A DNA stretch of 64,000 nucleotides from Hyphomicrobiales bacterium (GTDB lineage Bacteria; Pseudomonadota; Alphaproteobacteria; Rhizobiales; Rhizobiaceae), in contig UCMT01000007.1 of the NCBI GenBank assembly GCA_900473795.1, positions 1 through 64,000 on the forward strand, given 5' to 3'. A program made the position numbers and the translations under genes. Position 1 is the stretch's first letter. Each line of letters begins with the position of its first letter. Shown here piece by piece: positions 8,879 through 18,109 of the stretch. The notes beneath the pieces were generated by a model. The model was not told the DNA's origin and searched no databases. It saw only the letters and a program-made list of their open reading frames with translations.

Positions 8879-10144
8879 ATGCGTCGTATCGTTGTAACAG
8901 GAATGGGAGCTGTGAGCCCCCTTGGAGCCAAAGTCGATATCTCCTGGTCGCGCCTCCTTGCGGGTCGAAGCGGCATTCGGCGACTGGGAGACGATGTCGT
9001 CAGAGACCTCCCGTCGAAAATAGGGGGATTGGTCCCCTCGTTCGCCGAGGACCCTGAAGGCGGCTTCAATCCGGATACTGTCCTGGCGCCGAAGGATCAA
9101 CGCAAGGTCGACCGGTTCATCATTTTCGCACTGGCGGCCGCCGAAGAGGCGCTCGCGCAGGCGAAGTGGGAGCCGGTTTCAAATGATGACCGGCTGAGGA
9201 CCGCGACGATCATCGCGTCGGGTATCGGCGGCTTTCCTGCAATAACCGAAGCGGTCCGCACCGTCGATCAACGCGGTGTGCGGCGCCTTTCGCCCTTCAC
9301 CATACCGTCGTTTCTCGCCAACCTCGCAGCGGGACAAGTCTCGATCCGTTTCGGCTTCAAGGGTCCCCTCGGCGCGCCCGTGACGGCATGTGCTGCCGGT
9401 GTTCAGGCGATCGGTGATGCTGCCAGGCTAATCCGATCCAATGAAGCCGATATTGCGATATGCGGCGGAACAGAAGCCTGCATGAATATCGTCAGTCTTG
9501 GTGGTTTTGCCGCCGCCAGATCGCTATCGACCGGCTTCAACGAAACCCCGAGCCAGGCATCCCGCCCTTTCGACATGATGCGCGACGGCTTCGTTATGGG
9601 CGAGGGAGCGGGCGTGTTGGTCATCGAAGCGTTGAGCCATGCACTTGCTCGCGGTGCCACGCCGCTTGCCGAACTCGTCGGATACGGCACGACAGCCGAC
9701 GCCCATCACATTACCTCCGGTCCCGAAGACGGGAACGGCGCGCGCAGAGCCATGGAGATCGCTATCGCGCAGGCTGGAATAGCCGCGCATGAGATCGGTC
9801 ATCTGAACGCGCACGCCACCTCGACACCAGTTGGAGATCTCGGTGAGATCAGGGCCATCAAGACTGTGTTCGGTTCCGACAACACCATCGCTGTGAGCGG
9901 TACGAAATCAGCCACAGGACATCTGCTCGGCGCGGCTGGTGGACTGGAAGCTATCTTCACGATTTTGGCGCTCAAGAACCAGATCGCGCCACCGACCCTG
10001 AACCTGAGCTCTCCGGATCAGGAAGCCGACGGTATCGATTTCGTCGCAAACCAAGCGCGCCAATTAGACGCTGAATATGCAATATCCAACGGTTTCGGCT
10101 TTGGCGGGGTCAATGCCAGCGCACTCTTCAGACGGTGGACATAA
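8879..10144 (+). CDS. fabF: beta-ketoacyl-ACP synthase II family enzyme (421 aa)
   Basis: Catalyses decarboxylative Claisen condensation of malonyl-ACP with an acyl-ACP. It has the full Cys-His-His triad by position from the chosen start: Cys171 in VTACAAGVQ, His312 in NAHATSTPVGD and His348 in SATGHLLGAAGG. The N-terminal motif RIVVTGMGAVSPLG and the length are typical of FabF. The start at 8879 follows AGGTGG; an upstream in-frame ATG (8843) lacks a site. It stands alone, without acpP, fabG or fabZ, so it is probably an accessory copy (lipid modification, polyketide or oligosaccharide-lipid synthesis) rather than the housekeeping gene. That last point is inference. Confidence 0.9.
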   Translation: MRRIVVTGMGAVSPLGAKVDISWSRLLAGRSGIRRLGDDVVRDLPSKIGGLVPSFAEDPEGGFNPDTVLAPKDQRKVDRFIIFALAAAEEALAQAKWEPVSNDDRLRTATIIASGIGGFPAITEAVRTVDQRGVRRLSPFTIPSFLANLAAGQVSIRFGFKGPLGAPVTACAAGVQAIGDAARLIRSNEADIAICGGTEACMNIVSLGGFAAARSLSTGFNETPSQASRPFDMMRDGFVMGEGAGVLVIEALSHALARGATPLAELVGYGTTADAHHITSGPEDGNGARRAMEIAIAQAGIAAHEIGHLNAHATSTPVGDLGEIRAIKTVFGSDNTIAVSGTKSATGHLLGAAGGLEAIFTILALKNQIAPPTLNLSSPDQEADGIDFVANQARQLDAEYAISNGFGFGGVNASALFRRWT

Positions 10145-10233
10145 AGGGATCAGTGGTAGCAATCCACCGTTGGCTGACTCTCGTCGCCGTGGCCGCCCGC
10201 CTGAAACTAGCTTTGCTTGGGAGCTGACCTTCT

Positions 10234-11673
10234 ATGATCCAAACGATGGTTACTGCACCGAATAACGTCCCCTCCAGCCAAGGATTGCGGGCTCCACTGG
10301 GAGTTCTGGACGGCCCAATCACACCAACCCTCCTCCGATTGGCGCTTCCGACCGTTGTCGTTCTCGTGGTTCAAACACTTGTCGGGGTTGCCGAAACCTA
10401 CTTCATCAGTTTTCTTGGCACTGAAACGCTGGCAGGCGTCACTCTCGTCTTCCCAGTTCTCATGTTGATGCAGATGATGTCGAATGGCGGGATCGGCGGT
10501 GGTGTCTCTTCTGCGATTGCTCGGGCACTCGGGGCCAATCGTCACTCCGATGCCGACGGACTTGTCTGGCATTCAGTCGCCCTTGCCACCGCTTTCGGCG
10601 CTGTCTTCTCGCTCGCCGCCATCCTGTTCGGGTCATATCTGTACCGCTCAATGGGCGGATCCGGGGCGACACTCACAGCCGCCCTCACCTACTCAGGGAT
10701 TGTGTTTGCGGGCTCCATTCCTATCTGGATCACGGCACTACTGTCAGCGGCACTTCGCGGCGCCGGCAACGTCAAAGTGCCCGCACTGGTGATCGTCTCG
10801 GGCGCTGTTATTCTGTTGGCACTGTCGCCTCCCCTGATTTTTGGCTGGGGTCCGTTCCCACGGCTCGGCGTTGCCGGCGGCGGTGCTGCAGTCTTAATTT
10901 ATTACCTCTTGGCGGCAGTCGCGCTGTCGATTTACCTGCGATCGTCACGTAGCCCGGTGAAACTCAGAATTGTTCCGCTACAGGGTCGGTTGTTCATGGA
11001 CATATTGGGCGTCGGACTCCCTTCCGCTGTCGGTACGGTTCAGGTCAATCTCACGGTCACCTTCGTCACCGCTGCCGTTGGCCACTTCGGCGCTGATGCC
11101 ATCGCTGGATTTGGAATTGCGTCGCGCCTCGACTACCTTCAGATCCCCATCATTTTCGGCCTTGGGACAGCAATCGTAACGATGGTCGGCATCAATATGG
11201 GAGCAGACCAGGTCGAGCGTGCACGCAGGGTCGCCTGGATTGGCGCAGGGATTGCGTTTGGAGTCACACAGATCATCGGCCTCCTCGCTGCGCTGTTCCC
11301 GCATGTTTGGATGAAGCTGTTCACAAACGACCCGAACGTACAGGAAATGGGATCCCTTTATCTGCGAACGATAGCACCTGCATACGGGGCGATTGGATTG
11401 GGTCTGGCACTTTACTTCGCGAGCCAGGGAACCAATCGTGTGCTTCTTCCCGTACTGGCCGGAACCGTAAGGATGATTGTCGCTGCGGGTCTGGGATGGT
11501 CCGCGGTGATCTGGTATGGAGCGAGCGTCGGCGTCCTGTTCCAAACCGTCGCCGTGGCGGCGCTCGCTTACGGAATGCTCACAGCCGCAGCCGTTCTTCC
11601 GCGTCGGATGTTTCGAGCCCGAGGACTCCGAGCACAACCAAGTGTAAGTAAATCGACCGCGCCTAATGTTTGA
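10234..11673 (+). CDS. MATE family efflux transporter (479 aa)
   Basis: A multidrug and toxin extrusion permease coupling export to Na+ or H+ entry. About 12 hydrophobic helices can be counted in two homologous halves: the first starts near residue 30 (PTLLRLALPTVVVLVVQTLV) and the second near 250 (LFMDILGVGLPSAVGTVQVN). The family motifs of the first helices (VGVAETYFISFLGTETLAG) are present. The start ATG 10234 follows GGGAGCTGA. It is 89 bases downstream of the fabF-like gene on the same strand and could be cotranscribed, which would fit export of a lipid-like product, but nothing else supports that. Confidence 0.9.
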   Translation: MIQTMVTAPNNVPSSQGLRAPLGVLDGPITPTLLRLALPTVVVLVVQTLVGVAETYFISFLGTETLAGVTLVFPVLMLMQMMSNGGIGGGVSSAIARALGANRHSDADGLVWHSVALATAFGAVFSLAAILFGSYLYRSMGGSGATLTAALTYSGIVFAGSIPIWITALLSAALRGAGNVKVPALVIVSGAVILLALSPPLIFGWGPFPRLGVAGGGAAVLIYYLLAAVALSIYLRSSRSPVKLRIVPLQGRLFMDILGVGLPSAVGTVQVNLTVTFVTAAVGHFGADAIAGFGIASRLDYLQIPIIFGLGTAIVTMVGINMGADQVERARRVAWIGAGIAFGVTQIIGLLAALFPHVWMKLFTNDPNVQEMGSLYLRTIAPAYGAIGLGLALYFASQGTNRVLLPVLAGTVRMIVAAGLGWSAVIWYGASVGVLFQTVAVAALAYGMLTAAAVLPRRMFRARGLRAQPSVSKSTAPNV

Positions 11674-11677
11674 TCAA

Positions 11678-12670
11678 TCAAGCTGAATCTCTCACAACAA
11701 GTTTGCCCTGGAAATTCACTGTCTCCCTCGGCGCTCTTTCCAGAATCATGTCTATTGCCGCTTTGACCATTTGATCGGTCGGCTGCTCATAGGTTGTCAG
11801 GCCGTATGCTGGTGACGCCGCTGGGGCAGCGTTATCGAAGCCCACAATGGCAAGATCGTCCGGCACGCGTAACCCGAACTCGCTTCGGGCAACATCCATA
11901 GCTCCGAACGCGAGAGCATCGTTTTCGCACATGAGGACATCGATCCGGTCTTCCGGCGCAACTTGGGACAAATAGTCCCGGGCGGCCTGCGCGCCGGCTT
12001 CTGCGCTGTAACGCTCGGCAGACATCTCGACGAGTTCGACGCCGAGAGTGGTTCGCCAGAACTCCTTGAAGTTCCTCCGCCTGCCAAGCGCCGTAGACAA
12101 TGTACGCGCGCCGGCCATAAATCCCGGTCTCCGATACCCCCTTTCCAATAGGTGCTTGCCGATCTCGGCAATCGCCACGACCGCATCGCAGGAGATGGCG
12201 GGAACACCTTCGATCTGGCTATCTCGCGCGAGAACAAACATCGGAGGCCCACCGCGTCCCAGCTTATGATCTGTCAACATCTCGTCGCGAAACGCTGTGC
12301 CAAAGAGCACGATCGCATCAACCTGCCGCTGGTCGGCATTCAATATGGCATGCACATGGCTGTAGTGCTGATTGATATTGATCAGCATAGTCACGAGCCC
12401 CTCCGCCTGCAGGCTAGCGGTCAGCTTTTCAAGAAACGGAAGCTTGTGCGGGTTTGCAAAGTCATCAACGAGAACCGCGACCTGGTGTGTAGAATTGGTG
12501 GCAAGGCTCCTGGCCAACAGGTTCGGCCGATAATTGAGTCGTTCTGCCGCTTCCAGCACTTTGGCTTTGCTTGCTTCCGTGATCGATGCACCGGGGGTAA
12601 ATGCGCGGATAACCGTCCACTTTGAAACGCCGGCCTCCATCGCCACGTTCTGCGCCGTCGCTCGCTTCAT
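11678..12670 (-). CDS. LacI family transcriptional repressor (330 aa)
   Basis: The N-terminal HTH (MKRATAQNVAMEAGVSKWTV, then IRAFTPGASITEASKAKVLE) is followed by the hinge (AAERLNYRPNLLARSLAT) and a periplasmic-binding-protein-like sensor (HQVAVLVDDFANPHKLPFLE to the end). ATG 12670 is chosen because the DNA-binding domain begins there; the 104 residues encoded upstream in frame show no domain. Divergent to the sugar ABC operon, it is the evident local regulator. The matching palindromic operators are at 12769-12805. Confidence 0.92.
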   Translation of the reverse strand: MKRATAQNVAMEAGVSKWTVIRAFTPGASITEASKAKVLEAAERLNYRPNLLARSLATNSTHQVAVLVDDFANPHKLPFLEKLTASLQAEGLVTMLININQHYSHVHAILNADQRQVDAIVLFGTAFRDEMLTDHKLGRGGPPMFVLARDSQIEGVPAISCDAVVAIAEIGKHLLERGYRRPGFMAGARTLSTALGRRRNFKEFWRTTLGVELVEMSAERYSAEAGAQAARDYLSQVAPEDRIDVLMCENDALAFGAMDVARSEFGLRVPDDLAIVGFDNAAPAASPAYGLTTYEQPTDQMVKAAIDMILERAPRETVNFQGKLVVRDSA

Positions 12671-12768
12671 AGTCGAACCCCTCCGTTTTGAAACGTTTAT
12701 TCCATTTCTACCGGAATGCGAAATGAATGGTTGATTTCTTCTAGCAAGAATCCTATAGCTATGCACGT

Positions 12769-12805
12769 TTGCTACCGGTAGCAAAACAAATGCACCCGGT
12801 AGCAA
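12769..12805. promoter_or_regulatory. tandem LacI-type operators
   Basis: A perfect 16-base palindrome TTGCTACCGGTAGCAA at 12769-12784, and a second copy with 13/16 matches (ATGCACCCGGTAGCAA) at 12790-12805. The centres are 21 bases apart, two helical turns, on one face of the DNA. The central CCGG/CG-type palindrome is typical for LacI proteins. The pair sits 80 bases before the first ABC gene and about 100 bases before the lacI-type gene on the other strand, so both could be repressed. Confidence 0.75.
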
Positions 12806-12884
12806 GTTGGAGGACGCGCCGTCTGAGGCGTTTTTGGTGGTTCTCGCGCTGGGAGGCGCGGGACACCCTTTGGGAGGAATTTTT

Positions 12885-13832
12885 ATGAAATCGCTTATTA
12901 AGAAGCTTGCACTCGGTGTTTCGATCGTTGCAGCCGTTGCAGGTACCGGAAGCCTGGCGTCCGCAAATGACATCAAGATCATTGCTGTGACTCATGGCCA
13001 GGCGAACGACCCCTTCTGGTCGGTGGTCAAGAATGGTGTGACAGCCGGTGCGAAGGATGCCGGCGTTCAGGTTGATTATCGCGCTCCCGAAACGTTCGAT
13101 ATGGTGGCCATGAGCCAGCTGATCGACGCTGCGGTCAACCAGAAGCCCGATGGTCTGATCGTGTCGATCCCGGATGCTTCGGCTCTCGGACCGTCGATCG
13201 AAAAAGCCGTTGCTGCTGGTATTCCGGTGATTTCCATCAACTCTGGGTCCGATGTTTCCAAAAAGCTTGGCGCTTTGCTGCATGTCGGCCAGGACGAGTA
13301 CAGCGCAGGTAAGGCCGCGGGCGAAAAGCTGAACCAGATGGGCGGCAAGACCGGCATCTGCATAAACCAGGAGGTCGGAAACGTCTCGCTCGACCTGCGT
13401 TGCAAGGGCTTCTCGGATGGTTTCGGCGGCACTGTTACTGTGCTTCCTGTGTCAAACGATCCGGCGGAAGTCCAGGCCAAAGTCAAAGCCGCTCTGAGCG
13501 CCAACGATGCGGTCGACACCATCATGGCGTTGGGTGCAAGCACTGCCGGCGAGCCCGCTCTCGCAGCCGTCAAGGACGTTGGCAAGACCGGCAAGATCAG
13601 TGTGGCGACCTTTGATCTTTCTGCCGATTTCCTGAAAGCAGTCGATGCAGGCGAGGCCGCGTTTGCCATTGATCAGCAGCAGTTCCTGCAGGGTTACTTG
13701 CCGACGGTCTTTCTGGCCAACAACGCAAAATACGGCCTCATCCCGGGCGGCAACGTACCCTCGGGTCCGAACCTGATCACCAAGGACAAGGCGGCTCAGG
13801 TCGTCGAGCTGTCCGCAAAGGGTATCCGTTGA
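12885..13832 (+). CDS. sugar ABC transporter substrate-binding protein (315 aa)
   Basis: A periplasmic type-1 binding protein. A signal peptide (MKSLIKKLALGVSIVAAVAG ... LASA) is followed by a RbsB/FrcB-like fold (IIAVTHGQANDPFWSVVKNG, then VNQKPDGLIVSIPDASALG). ATG 12885 has an excellent GGGAGGA upstream; an in-frame upstream extension would bury the signal peptide. It is first in an operon with permease, ATPase, TIM-barrel isomerase-like and dehydrogenase genes. The ligand is unknown; the inositol-dehydrogenase-like gene suggests a polyol or hexose. Confidence 0.9.
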   Translation: MKSLIKKLALGVSIVAAVAGTGSLASANDIKIIAVTHGQANDPFWSVVKNGVTAGAKDAGVQVDYRAPETFDMVAMSQLIDAAVNQKPDGLIVSIPDASALGPSIEKAVAAGIPVISINSGSDVSKKLGALLHVGQDEYSAGKAAGEKLNQMGGKTGICINQEVGNVSLDLRCKGFSDGFGGTVTVLPVSNDPAEVQAKVKAALSANDAVDTIMALGASTAGEPALAAVKDVGKTGKISVATFDLSADFLKAVDAGEAAFAIDQQQFLQGYLPTVFLANNAKYGLIPGGNVPSGPNLITKDKAAQVVELSAKGIR

Positions 13833-13858
13833 TCCATCTCCAGCCGCGCTAGCGCGTA

Positions 13859-13889
13859 TCGGCAGCCCTGCCAACCGGAGGGCTGCCGA
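13859..13889 (+). terminator. intra-operon hairpin after binding-protein gene
   Basis: A perfect 11-bp stem, TCGGCAGCCCT paired with AGGGCTGCCGA around a 9-base loop, with no T-run after it. In this position (between a binding-protein gene and its permease) it may protect the upstream transcript end or cause partial termination, giving more binding protein than membrane subunits. Confidence 0.6.
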
Positions 13890-13945
13890 CCACCCTTTCG
13901 CATTGTCCTGCATGGCTGTGGCGTATGACGCCCACGGGAGGAACC

Positions 13946-15067
13946 ATGACCGAAATTAGCAGAATTCCCGCCACTTCGATTAAATCTGACGAACGCATGA
14001 AGAAGGTCAGTGTTCTGACAAGTCTGATGCGACGCCCCGAACTTGGTGCCGTTGCGGGCCTCTTGATGGTGGTGACCTTTTTCTTCTTCACCGCCGACGC
14101 GTCGATGTTCTCCTTGTCGGGCCTGATGACCATCCTGGCGCCGGCGTCCCAGTTGGGCATCCTCGCCATCGCAGCGTCCATGCTGATGATCGGTGGCGAG
14201 TTCGATCTCTCCATCGGCTCGATGGTGGCCTTCGCCGGTCTGATCTTCGGCGGCCTGCTGGTCAATTTTGGCCAGCCGCTCTGGATCGCAATCCTGTTTA
14301 CCCTACTCTTTGCCGCCGTGCTTGGCGCGGTCAACGGGCAGATCGTCATCCGCACGCGGCTTCCATCCTTCATCGTCACCCTCGCTTTCCTGTTCATCTT
14401 GCGGGGACTGACACTCGTCGGTCTCAAATGGGCCACCGGCGGATCGACGCAGCTTCGCGGTATTAGCGAAGCCGTTGGCGACACCTCCATTGCGAGCCTA
14501 TTCTCAGGCCTGGCCTTCCAAGGCTTCTTTGCCTGGCTTGCCGAAAACGACCTGATCGAGAAATTCGACAATGGCGTGCCGAAGGTCGCAGGCGTGCCGG
14601 TCTCCGTGGTCTGGTTCGTCGGTCTTGCCGGTGTAGCGACATGGGTCCTGTTGCGCACAAGGGTTGGAAACTGGATTTTTGCGGTTGGGGGCGATGCCAA
14701 CGCCGCCCGCAATTCTGGTGTGCCGGTCGACCGCGTCAAGACCGGTCTGTTTGCCTTGACGGCGTGCGCCGCCGCCCTCGTCGCCATCATCACGGTGCTC
14801 GATGCCGGATCGACTGACGCCCGGCGCGGTTTCCAGAAGGAGTTCGAAGCCATCATCGCAGCGGTGATCGGCGGAAGTCTGCTGACAGGCGGTTATGGTT
14901 CGGCCATCGGCGCGTTCTTCGGAGCCATCATTTTCGGCCTCGTCTCCATTGGCCTCACCTACACCAAGTTCGACTCCGACTGGTTCCAAGTCTTTCTCGG
15001 CTCGATGCTGCTGCTTGCCGTCCTCTTCAACAACTTCATTCGCCGCAAGGTCACAGGGGAGCGCTGA
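13946..15067 (+). CDS. sugar ABC transporter permease (373 aa)
   Basis: A BPD_transp_2 (RbsC/FrcC-like) integral membrane subunit with about 8-10 hydrophobic segments. It has the family blocks [20 protein letters not shown], then [18 protein letters not shown], and the cytoplasmic loop [20 protein letters not shown] that contacts the ATPase. ATG 13946 follows GGGAGGAACC. A region of about 40 residues ([20 protein letters not shown], then [13 protein letters not shown]) inserts between helices and is seen in FrcC-type permeases. Its single-domain ATPase partner lies 3 bases downstream. Confidence 0.9.
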   Translation: MTEISRIPATSIKSDERMKKVSVLTSLMRRPELGAVAGLLMVVTFFFFTADASMFSLSGLMTILAPASQLGILAIAASMLMIGGEFDLSIGSMVAFAGLIFGGLLVNFGQPLWIAILFTLLFAAVLGAVNGQIVIRTRLPSFIVTLAFLFILRGLTLVGLKWATGGSTQLRGISEAVGDTSIASLFSGLAFQGFFAWLAENDLIEKFDNGVPKVAGVPVSVVWFVGLAGVATWVLLRTRVGNWIFAVGGDANAARNSGVPVDRVKTGLFALTACAAALVAIITVLDAGSTDARRGFQKEFEAIIAAVIGGSLLTGGYGSAIGAFFGAIIFGLVSIGLTYTKFDSDWFQVFLGSMLLLAVLFNNFIRRKVTGER

Positions 15068-15069
15068 GC

Positions 15070-15870
15070 ATGGCTGATATGAAATCCAATTCCGCAGCCC
15101 CGATCATCGAGGCCAAGGACATCGTGAAGCACTATGGCTCGGTCATCGCGCTGTCGGGAATCTCGATGAAGGTGCTGCAGGGCGAAGTCTTGTGCCTGCT
15201 CGGCGACAATGGCGCCGGCAAGTCGACGCTGATCAAGACGCTGTCCGGCGTGGTCAAACCGTCCGGCGGCGAATTGCTCGTCGATGGAAAGCCTGTGACG
15301 TTCTCCAGCCCCCGCGACGCGCTCGATGCCGGCATTGCCACTGTCTACCAGGATCTGGCGATGATCCCTTTGATGTCCGTGACGCGCAACTTCTTCATGG
15401 GACGCGAGCCGCGCAAGGGCATTCCACCTTTCCGCTACATCGATTTCAAGCATTGCGATGCCGTGACCCGTGAGGAAATGCACAAGATCGGGATCGATGT
15501 CCGCGATCCGAACCAGGCCGTCGGAACCCTGTCCGGCGGCGAACGGCAATGCGTGGCGATTGCCCGTGCGGTCTATTTCGGGGCGAAGGTTCTCATCCTC
15601 GACGAGCCGACGTCCGCGCTGGGGGTGGCACAGACGTCCATGGTTCTCAAATACATCAACCATGTGCAGCAGAAAGGCCTGGGGGTCATTTTCATCACGC
15701 ACAATGTGCGCCACGCCTTCGCCGTCGGCAATCGCTTCACCATCCTCAATCGCGGCAAGACGCTGGGCACCTATGCCAAGAGCGAGATTTCCATCGACGA
15801 GCTTCAAAACATGATGGCCGGCGGCAAGGAGTTGCAGGCGCTCTCCAACGAGCTCGGCGGCACCATCTAA
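15070..15870 (+). CDS. FrcA-like sugar ABC transporter ATP-binding protein (266 aa)
   Basis: A single nucleotide-binding domain. Walker [13 protein letters not shown] lies near residue 45, signature [14 protein letters not shown] near 155, and Walker [13 protein letters not shown] follows, with the H-loop in [12 protein letters not shown]. Most ribose-type importers use a double ATPase of ~500 aa; this half-size form fits the FrcA (fructose importer) subgroup and would act as a homodimer. It starts 3 bases after the permease stop with GGGAGCGC upstream, so it is part of the operon. Confidence 0.9.
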   Translation: MADMKSNSAAPIIEAKDIVKHYGSVIALSGISMKVLQGEVLCLLGDNGAGKSTLIKTLSGVVKPSGGELLVDGKPVTFSSPRDALDAGIATVYQDLAMIPLMSVTRNFFMGREPRKGIPPFRYIDFKHCDAVTREEMHKIGIDVRDPNQAVGTLSGGERQCVAIARAVYFGAKVLILDEPTSALGVAQTSMVLKYINHVQQKGLGVIFITHNVRHAFAVGNRFTILNRGKTLGTYAKSEISIDELQNMMAGGKELQALSNELGGTI

Positions 15871-15892
15871 ATCACGAAACAGGATTGTAATA

Positions 15893-16693
15893 ATGACTGA
15901 CGAACATGCATCCTCTGGCGCTTTCACGCTGGCGGTCTGCGCGGAAATGGTTTTCCGCTCTATGCCGGTCACGGAAAGGCTGAAGCGGATCACCGAGCTT
16001 GGTTTTGTCGCCGAAATCTGGGACTGGACCAAGCATGACATTCCCGCTCTTGCCCGGTCCGGCGCGACGTTCTCGTCAATGACGGGGTACATCACCGGCA
16101 CGCTTGCAGACGATGAGGGTGCCGATGAGCTCATTAGGACGGCGCGCTTGTCTATCCCTGTAGCGAAGGAACTTGGTTGCCCCCGGCTCAATCTGCACGG
16201 GACGGGCCTCGACGGGCAGGGGCTACCGGTGGTCAAATCGGAATTCGTCTCCGGCTCTATGTGGCTGAAGGCGCGCGATACACTCAATCGAATTGCTGAT
16301 CTTGGCGAAGAAGAAGGCGTCACCTTCGTTCTCGAAAACCTCAACGAAGCAGTCGATCATGCGAAGACGCCCTTTGCCAAGGCCGCCGATACTATCGCCC
16401 TGGTCTCTGCGATCAATCGTCCGTCGCTGAAACTCAATCTCGATCTCTATCACGCGCAAATCGGAGAGGGAAATCTCATCGAGCTCTGCCGTCAGGCGTT
16501 GCCGTTCATCGGCGAGATCCAGGTGGCGGACGTGCCCGGTCGCAAGGAGCCAGGCACCGGAGAGATCAACTATCCGGCCATCGCTCGCTCGCTCAGTGAC
16601 ATGGGCTACACCGGCGTCATCGGTCTCGAAGCCTGGCCATCCGAGGATGACGAGCTCGCACTGAGCCGTTTCCGCCAGGCGTTCACACTTTAA
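15893..16693 (+). CDS. TIM-barrel (hydroxypyruvate isomerase-like) protein (266 aa)
   Basis: An AP-endonuclease-2/xylose-isomerase-like TIM barrel. The beta strands end in metal-binding acidic or His residues typical of the family: NLHGTG, then VLENLNEA (Glu), then LKLNLDLYHAQIGEG (Asp, His) and EIQVADVPGRKEPGTGEINY. The family members Hyi and OtnI isomerise small hydroxy-keto acids, and others act as sugar epimerases. It is encoded 22 bases after the ATPase, upstream of an inositol-dehydrogenase-like gene, which suggests a role in converting the imported sugar or polyol. The substrate cannot be assigned. Confidence 0.85.
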   Translation: MTDEHASSGAFTLAVCAEMVFRSMPVTERLKRITELGFVAEIWDWTKHDIPALARSGATFSSMTGYITGTLADDEGADELIRTARLSIPVAKELGCPRLNLHGTGLDGQGLPVVKSEFVSGSMWLKARDTLNRIADLGEEEGVTFVLENLNEAVDHAKTPFAKAADTIALVSAINRPSLKLNLDLYHAQIGEGNLIELCRQALPFIGEIQVADVPGRKEPGTGEINYPAIARSLSDMGYTGVIGLEAWPSEDDELALSRFRQAFTL

Positions 16694-16754
16694 CGATCCC
16701 TTTCTGCGCGGTGGTTCGTCAGGCACACGCGCTCACACGTCAAAAGGAATGAAC

Positions 16755-17753
16755 ATGCTGAAAGTCGGTCTTCTCGGTGCGGGACGAATTGGAAACGTCC
16801 ACGCCAAAGCGATCACGTCTAACCTCGGAAGCGAGCTTGTCGCAGTCTCGGATGTCAACACAGCCGCTGCTGCAAAACTGGCGGCGCAATATGGAGCCGA
16901 AGCGCGTTCCAGTTCCGACATTATCAACGATGCCGCTATCGACGCAGTGCTCATCGCGACATCGACGGATACCCACTCGGACCTGATCGAGGCGGCGACG
17001 GAGGCCGGCAAGGCGGTGCTGTGCGAGAAGCCCGTCGATCTCAGCCTTGAGCGCGCACGCGCATGCCAGATCGTGGCGGCTGCCACTGGCAAACCCGTGA
17101 TGGTCGGTTTCAACCGCCGCTTCGATCCAAACTTCGCGGCTCTCAAGACTGCCGCCGACCGGGGCGAGATCGGCAAGACGGAACTGCTGTCGATCACCTC
17201 CTTCGATCCTGCACCGCCTCCGGTGTCCTACGTAAGGGTCTCTGGCGGGTTGTTCCGGGACATGATGATCCACGACTTCGACATGGCATGCTGGATCTTC
17301 GGTGGAGCGCCTGAGACTGTCACTGCTATCGGAAGTTCGATCGTCGATGCGGATATCGGCGCCGCGGGTGACGTCGATACCGCCGCCGTCACGCTCAAGT
17401 TCGCCGATGGCCGCATCGCCGTCATCAAGAACAGCCGGCGAGCCGTCTACGGCTACGATCAGCGTATTGAGTTGTTGGGCTCGGAGGGTCTGCTCTCAGC
17501 CGGCAACATCCTGGAGAATACCTTGACCAAGGCCACCAAGGATGGAGTGACAGGCGCCAAGCCGGAATTCTTCTTCCTCGAACGCTACATGCGCGCATAC
17601 TCCATCGAATGGAACGCATTCGTCGAAGCCATTACGTCCGGATCGGCGCTGCCAGTTTCGCTTGATGACGGCGTCAAAGCGCTCGCTGTCGCGGAGGCGG
17701 CGGCACGGTCCCTGGCAACCGGGCAAACCGTTCGCCTCGCCGACGTATTCTGA
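16755..17753 (+). CDS. Gfo/Idh/MocA oxidoreductase, inositol 2-dehydrogenase-like (332 aa)
   Basis: An NAD(P)-dependent sugar or polyol dehydrogenase. The Rossmann motif GLLGAGRIGNVHAKAI is at the N-terminus. The conserved CEKPVDLSL (catalytic Lys) is near residue 95, and RDMMIHDFDMACW (catalytic Asp/His pair) near residue 172. It resembles IolG in size and motifs. ATG 16755 is better spaced from AAAGGA than the ATG two codons earlier. It is the last intact gene of the LacI-controlled operon, so the oxidised substrate is presumably what the ABC system imports. Without iolC, D, E or B, classic inositol breakdown is not complete here. Confidence 0.85.
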   Translation: MLKVGLLGAGRIGNVHAKAITSNLGSELVAVSDVNTAAAAKLAAQYGAEARSSSDIINDAAIDAVLIATSTDTHSDLIEAATEAGKAVLCEKPVDLSLERARACQIVAAATGKPVMVGFNRRFDPNFAALKTAADRGEIGKTELLSITSFDPAPPPVSYVRVSGGLFRDMMIHDFDMACWIFGGAPETVTAIGSSIVDADIGAAGDVDTAAVTLKFADGRIAVIKNSRRAVYGYDQRIELLGSEGLLSAGNILENTLTKATKDGVTGAKPEFFFLERYMRAYSIEWNAFVEAITSGSALPVSLDDGVKALAVAEAAARSLATGQTVRLADVF

Positions 17754-17769
17754 AGGCTGGTGGCGAGCC

Positions 17770-18093
17770 ATGCCTGCACTCGAAACGGCCATGGCTCCGG
17801 ATTCCACTTTCCGGAGCCTCAAAGACCAGATCGCTAAACGAGAGCTGCTCTTCCCCGCTCGGGTCGAGGAAGTTGCAAGATTGTGCTTGGATTGTCCCGA
17901 AGTGCTTGCCTTTAGCTCTGCCAATAACATTGCAAAACGTGCCGGGGTCTCAAGCTCGACGGTGTTGAGGTTTGTCAGTATGATCGGCTTCTCGAACATC
18001 AAAGAAGCACGTGAGATGTTTCAGAATGAAGTTCGGTTTCGATCCCGTTTTCGAAACGGAACTGACCGGCGAGAAAAAGACGCGGTCGATTAA
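17770..18093 (+). pseudogene. truncated RpiR family regulator (HTH only)
   Basis: The 107-codon frame encodes an RpiR N-terminal helix-turn-helix (SLKDQIAKRELLFPARVEEV, then NIAKRAGVSSSTVLRFVSMI, then GFSNIKEAREMFQNEVR). It stops about where a linker to the C-terminal SIS sugar-phosphate-binding domain should begin; the usual length is ~280 aa. The sequence after FRSRFRNGTDRREK is not RpiR-like, so the gene has been cut and its 3' part replaced. It could still bind DNA but would have lost ligand control. It follows the dehydrogenase gene by 16 bases and may originally have regulated a linked sugar-phosphate gene. Confidence 0.75.
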
Positions 18094-18109
18094 ACAACAA
18101 AGAGAGTGC

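Noticed and set aside
14959-16344. 461-codon minus-strand frame opposite the FrcA-like ATPase and TIM-barrel genes
   Set aside because: No motif and biased composition; both plus-strand genes beneath it have clear family motifs and ribosome sites.
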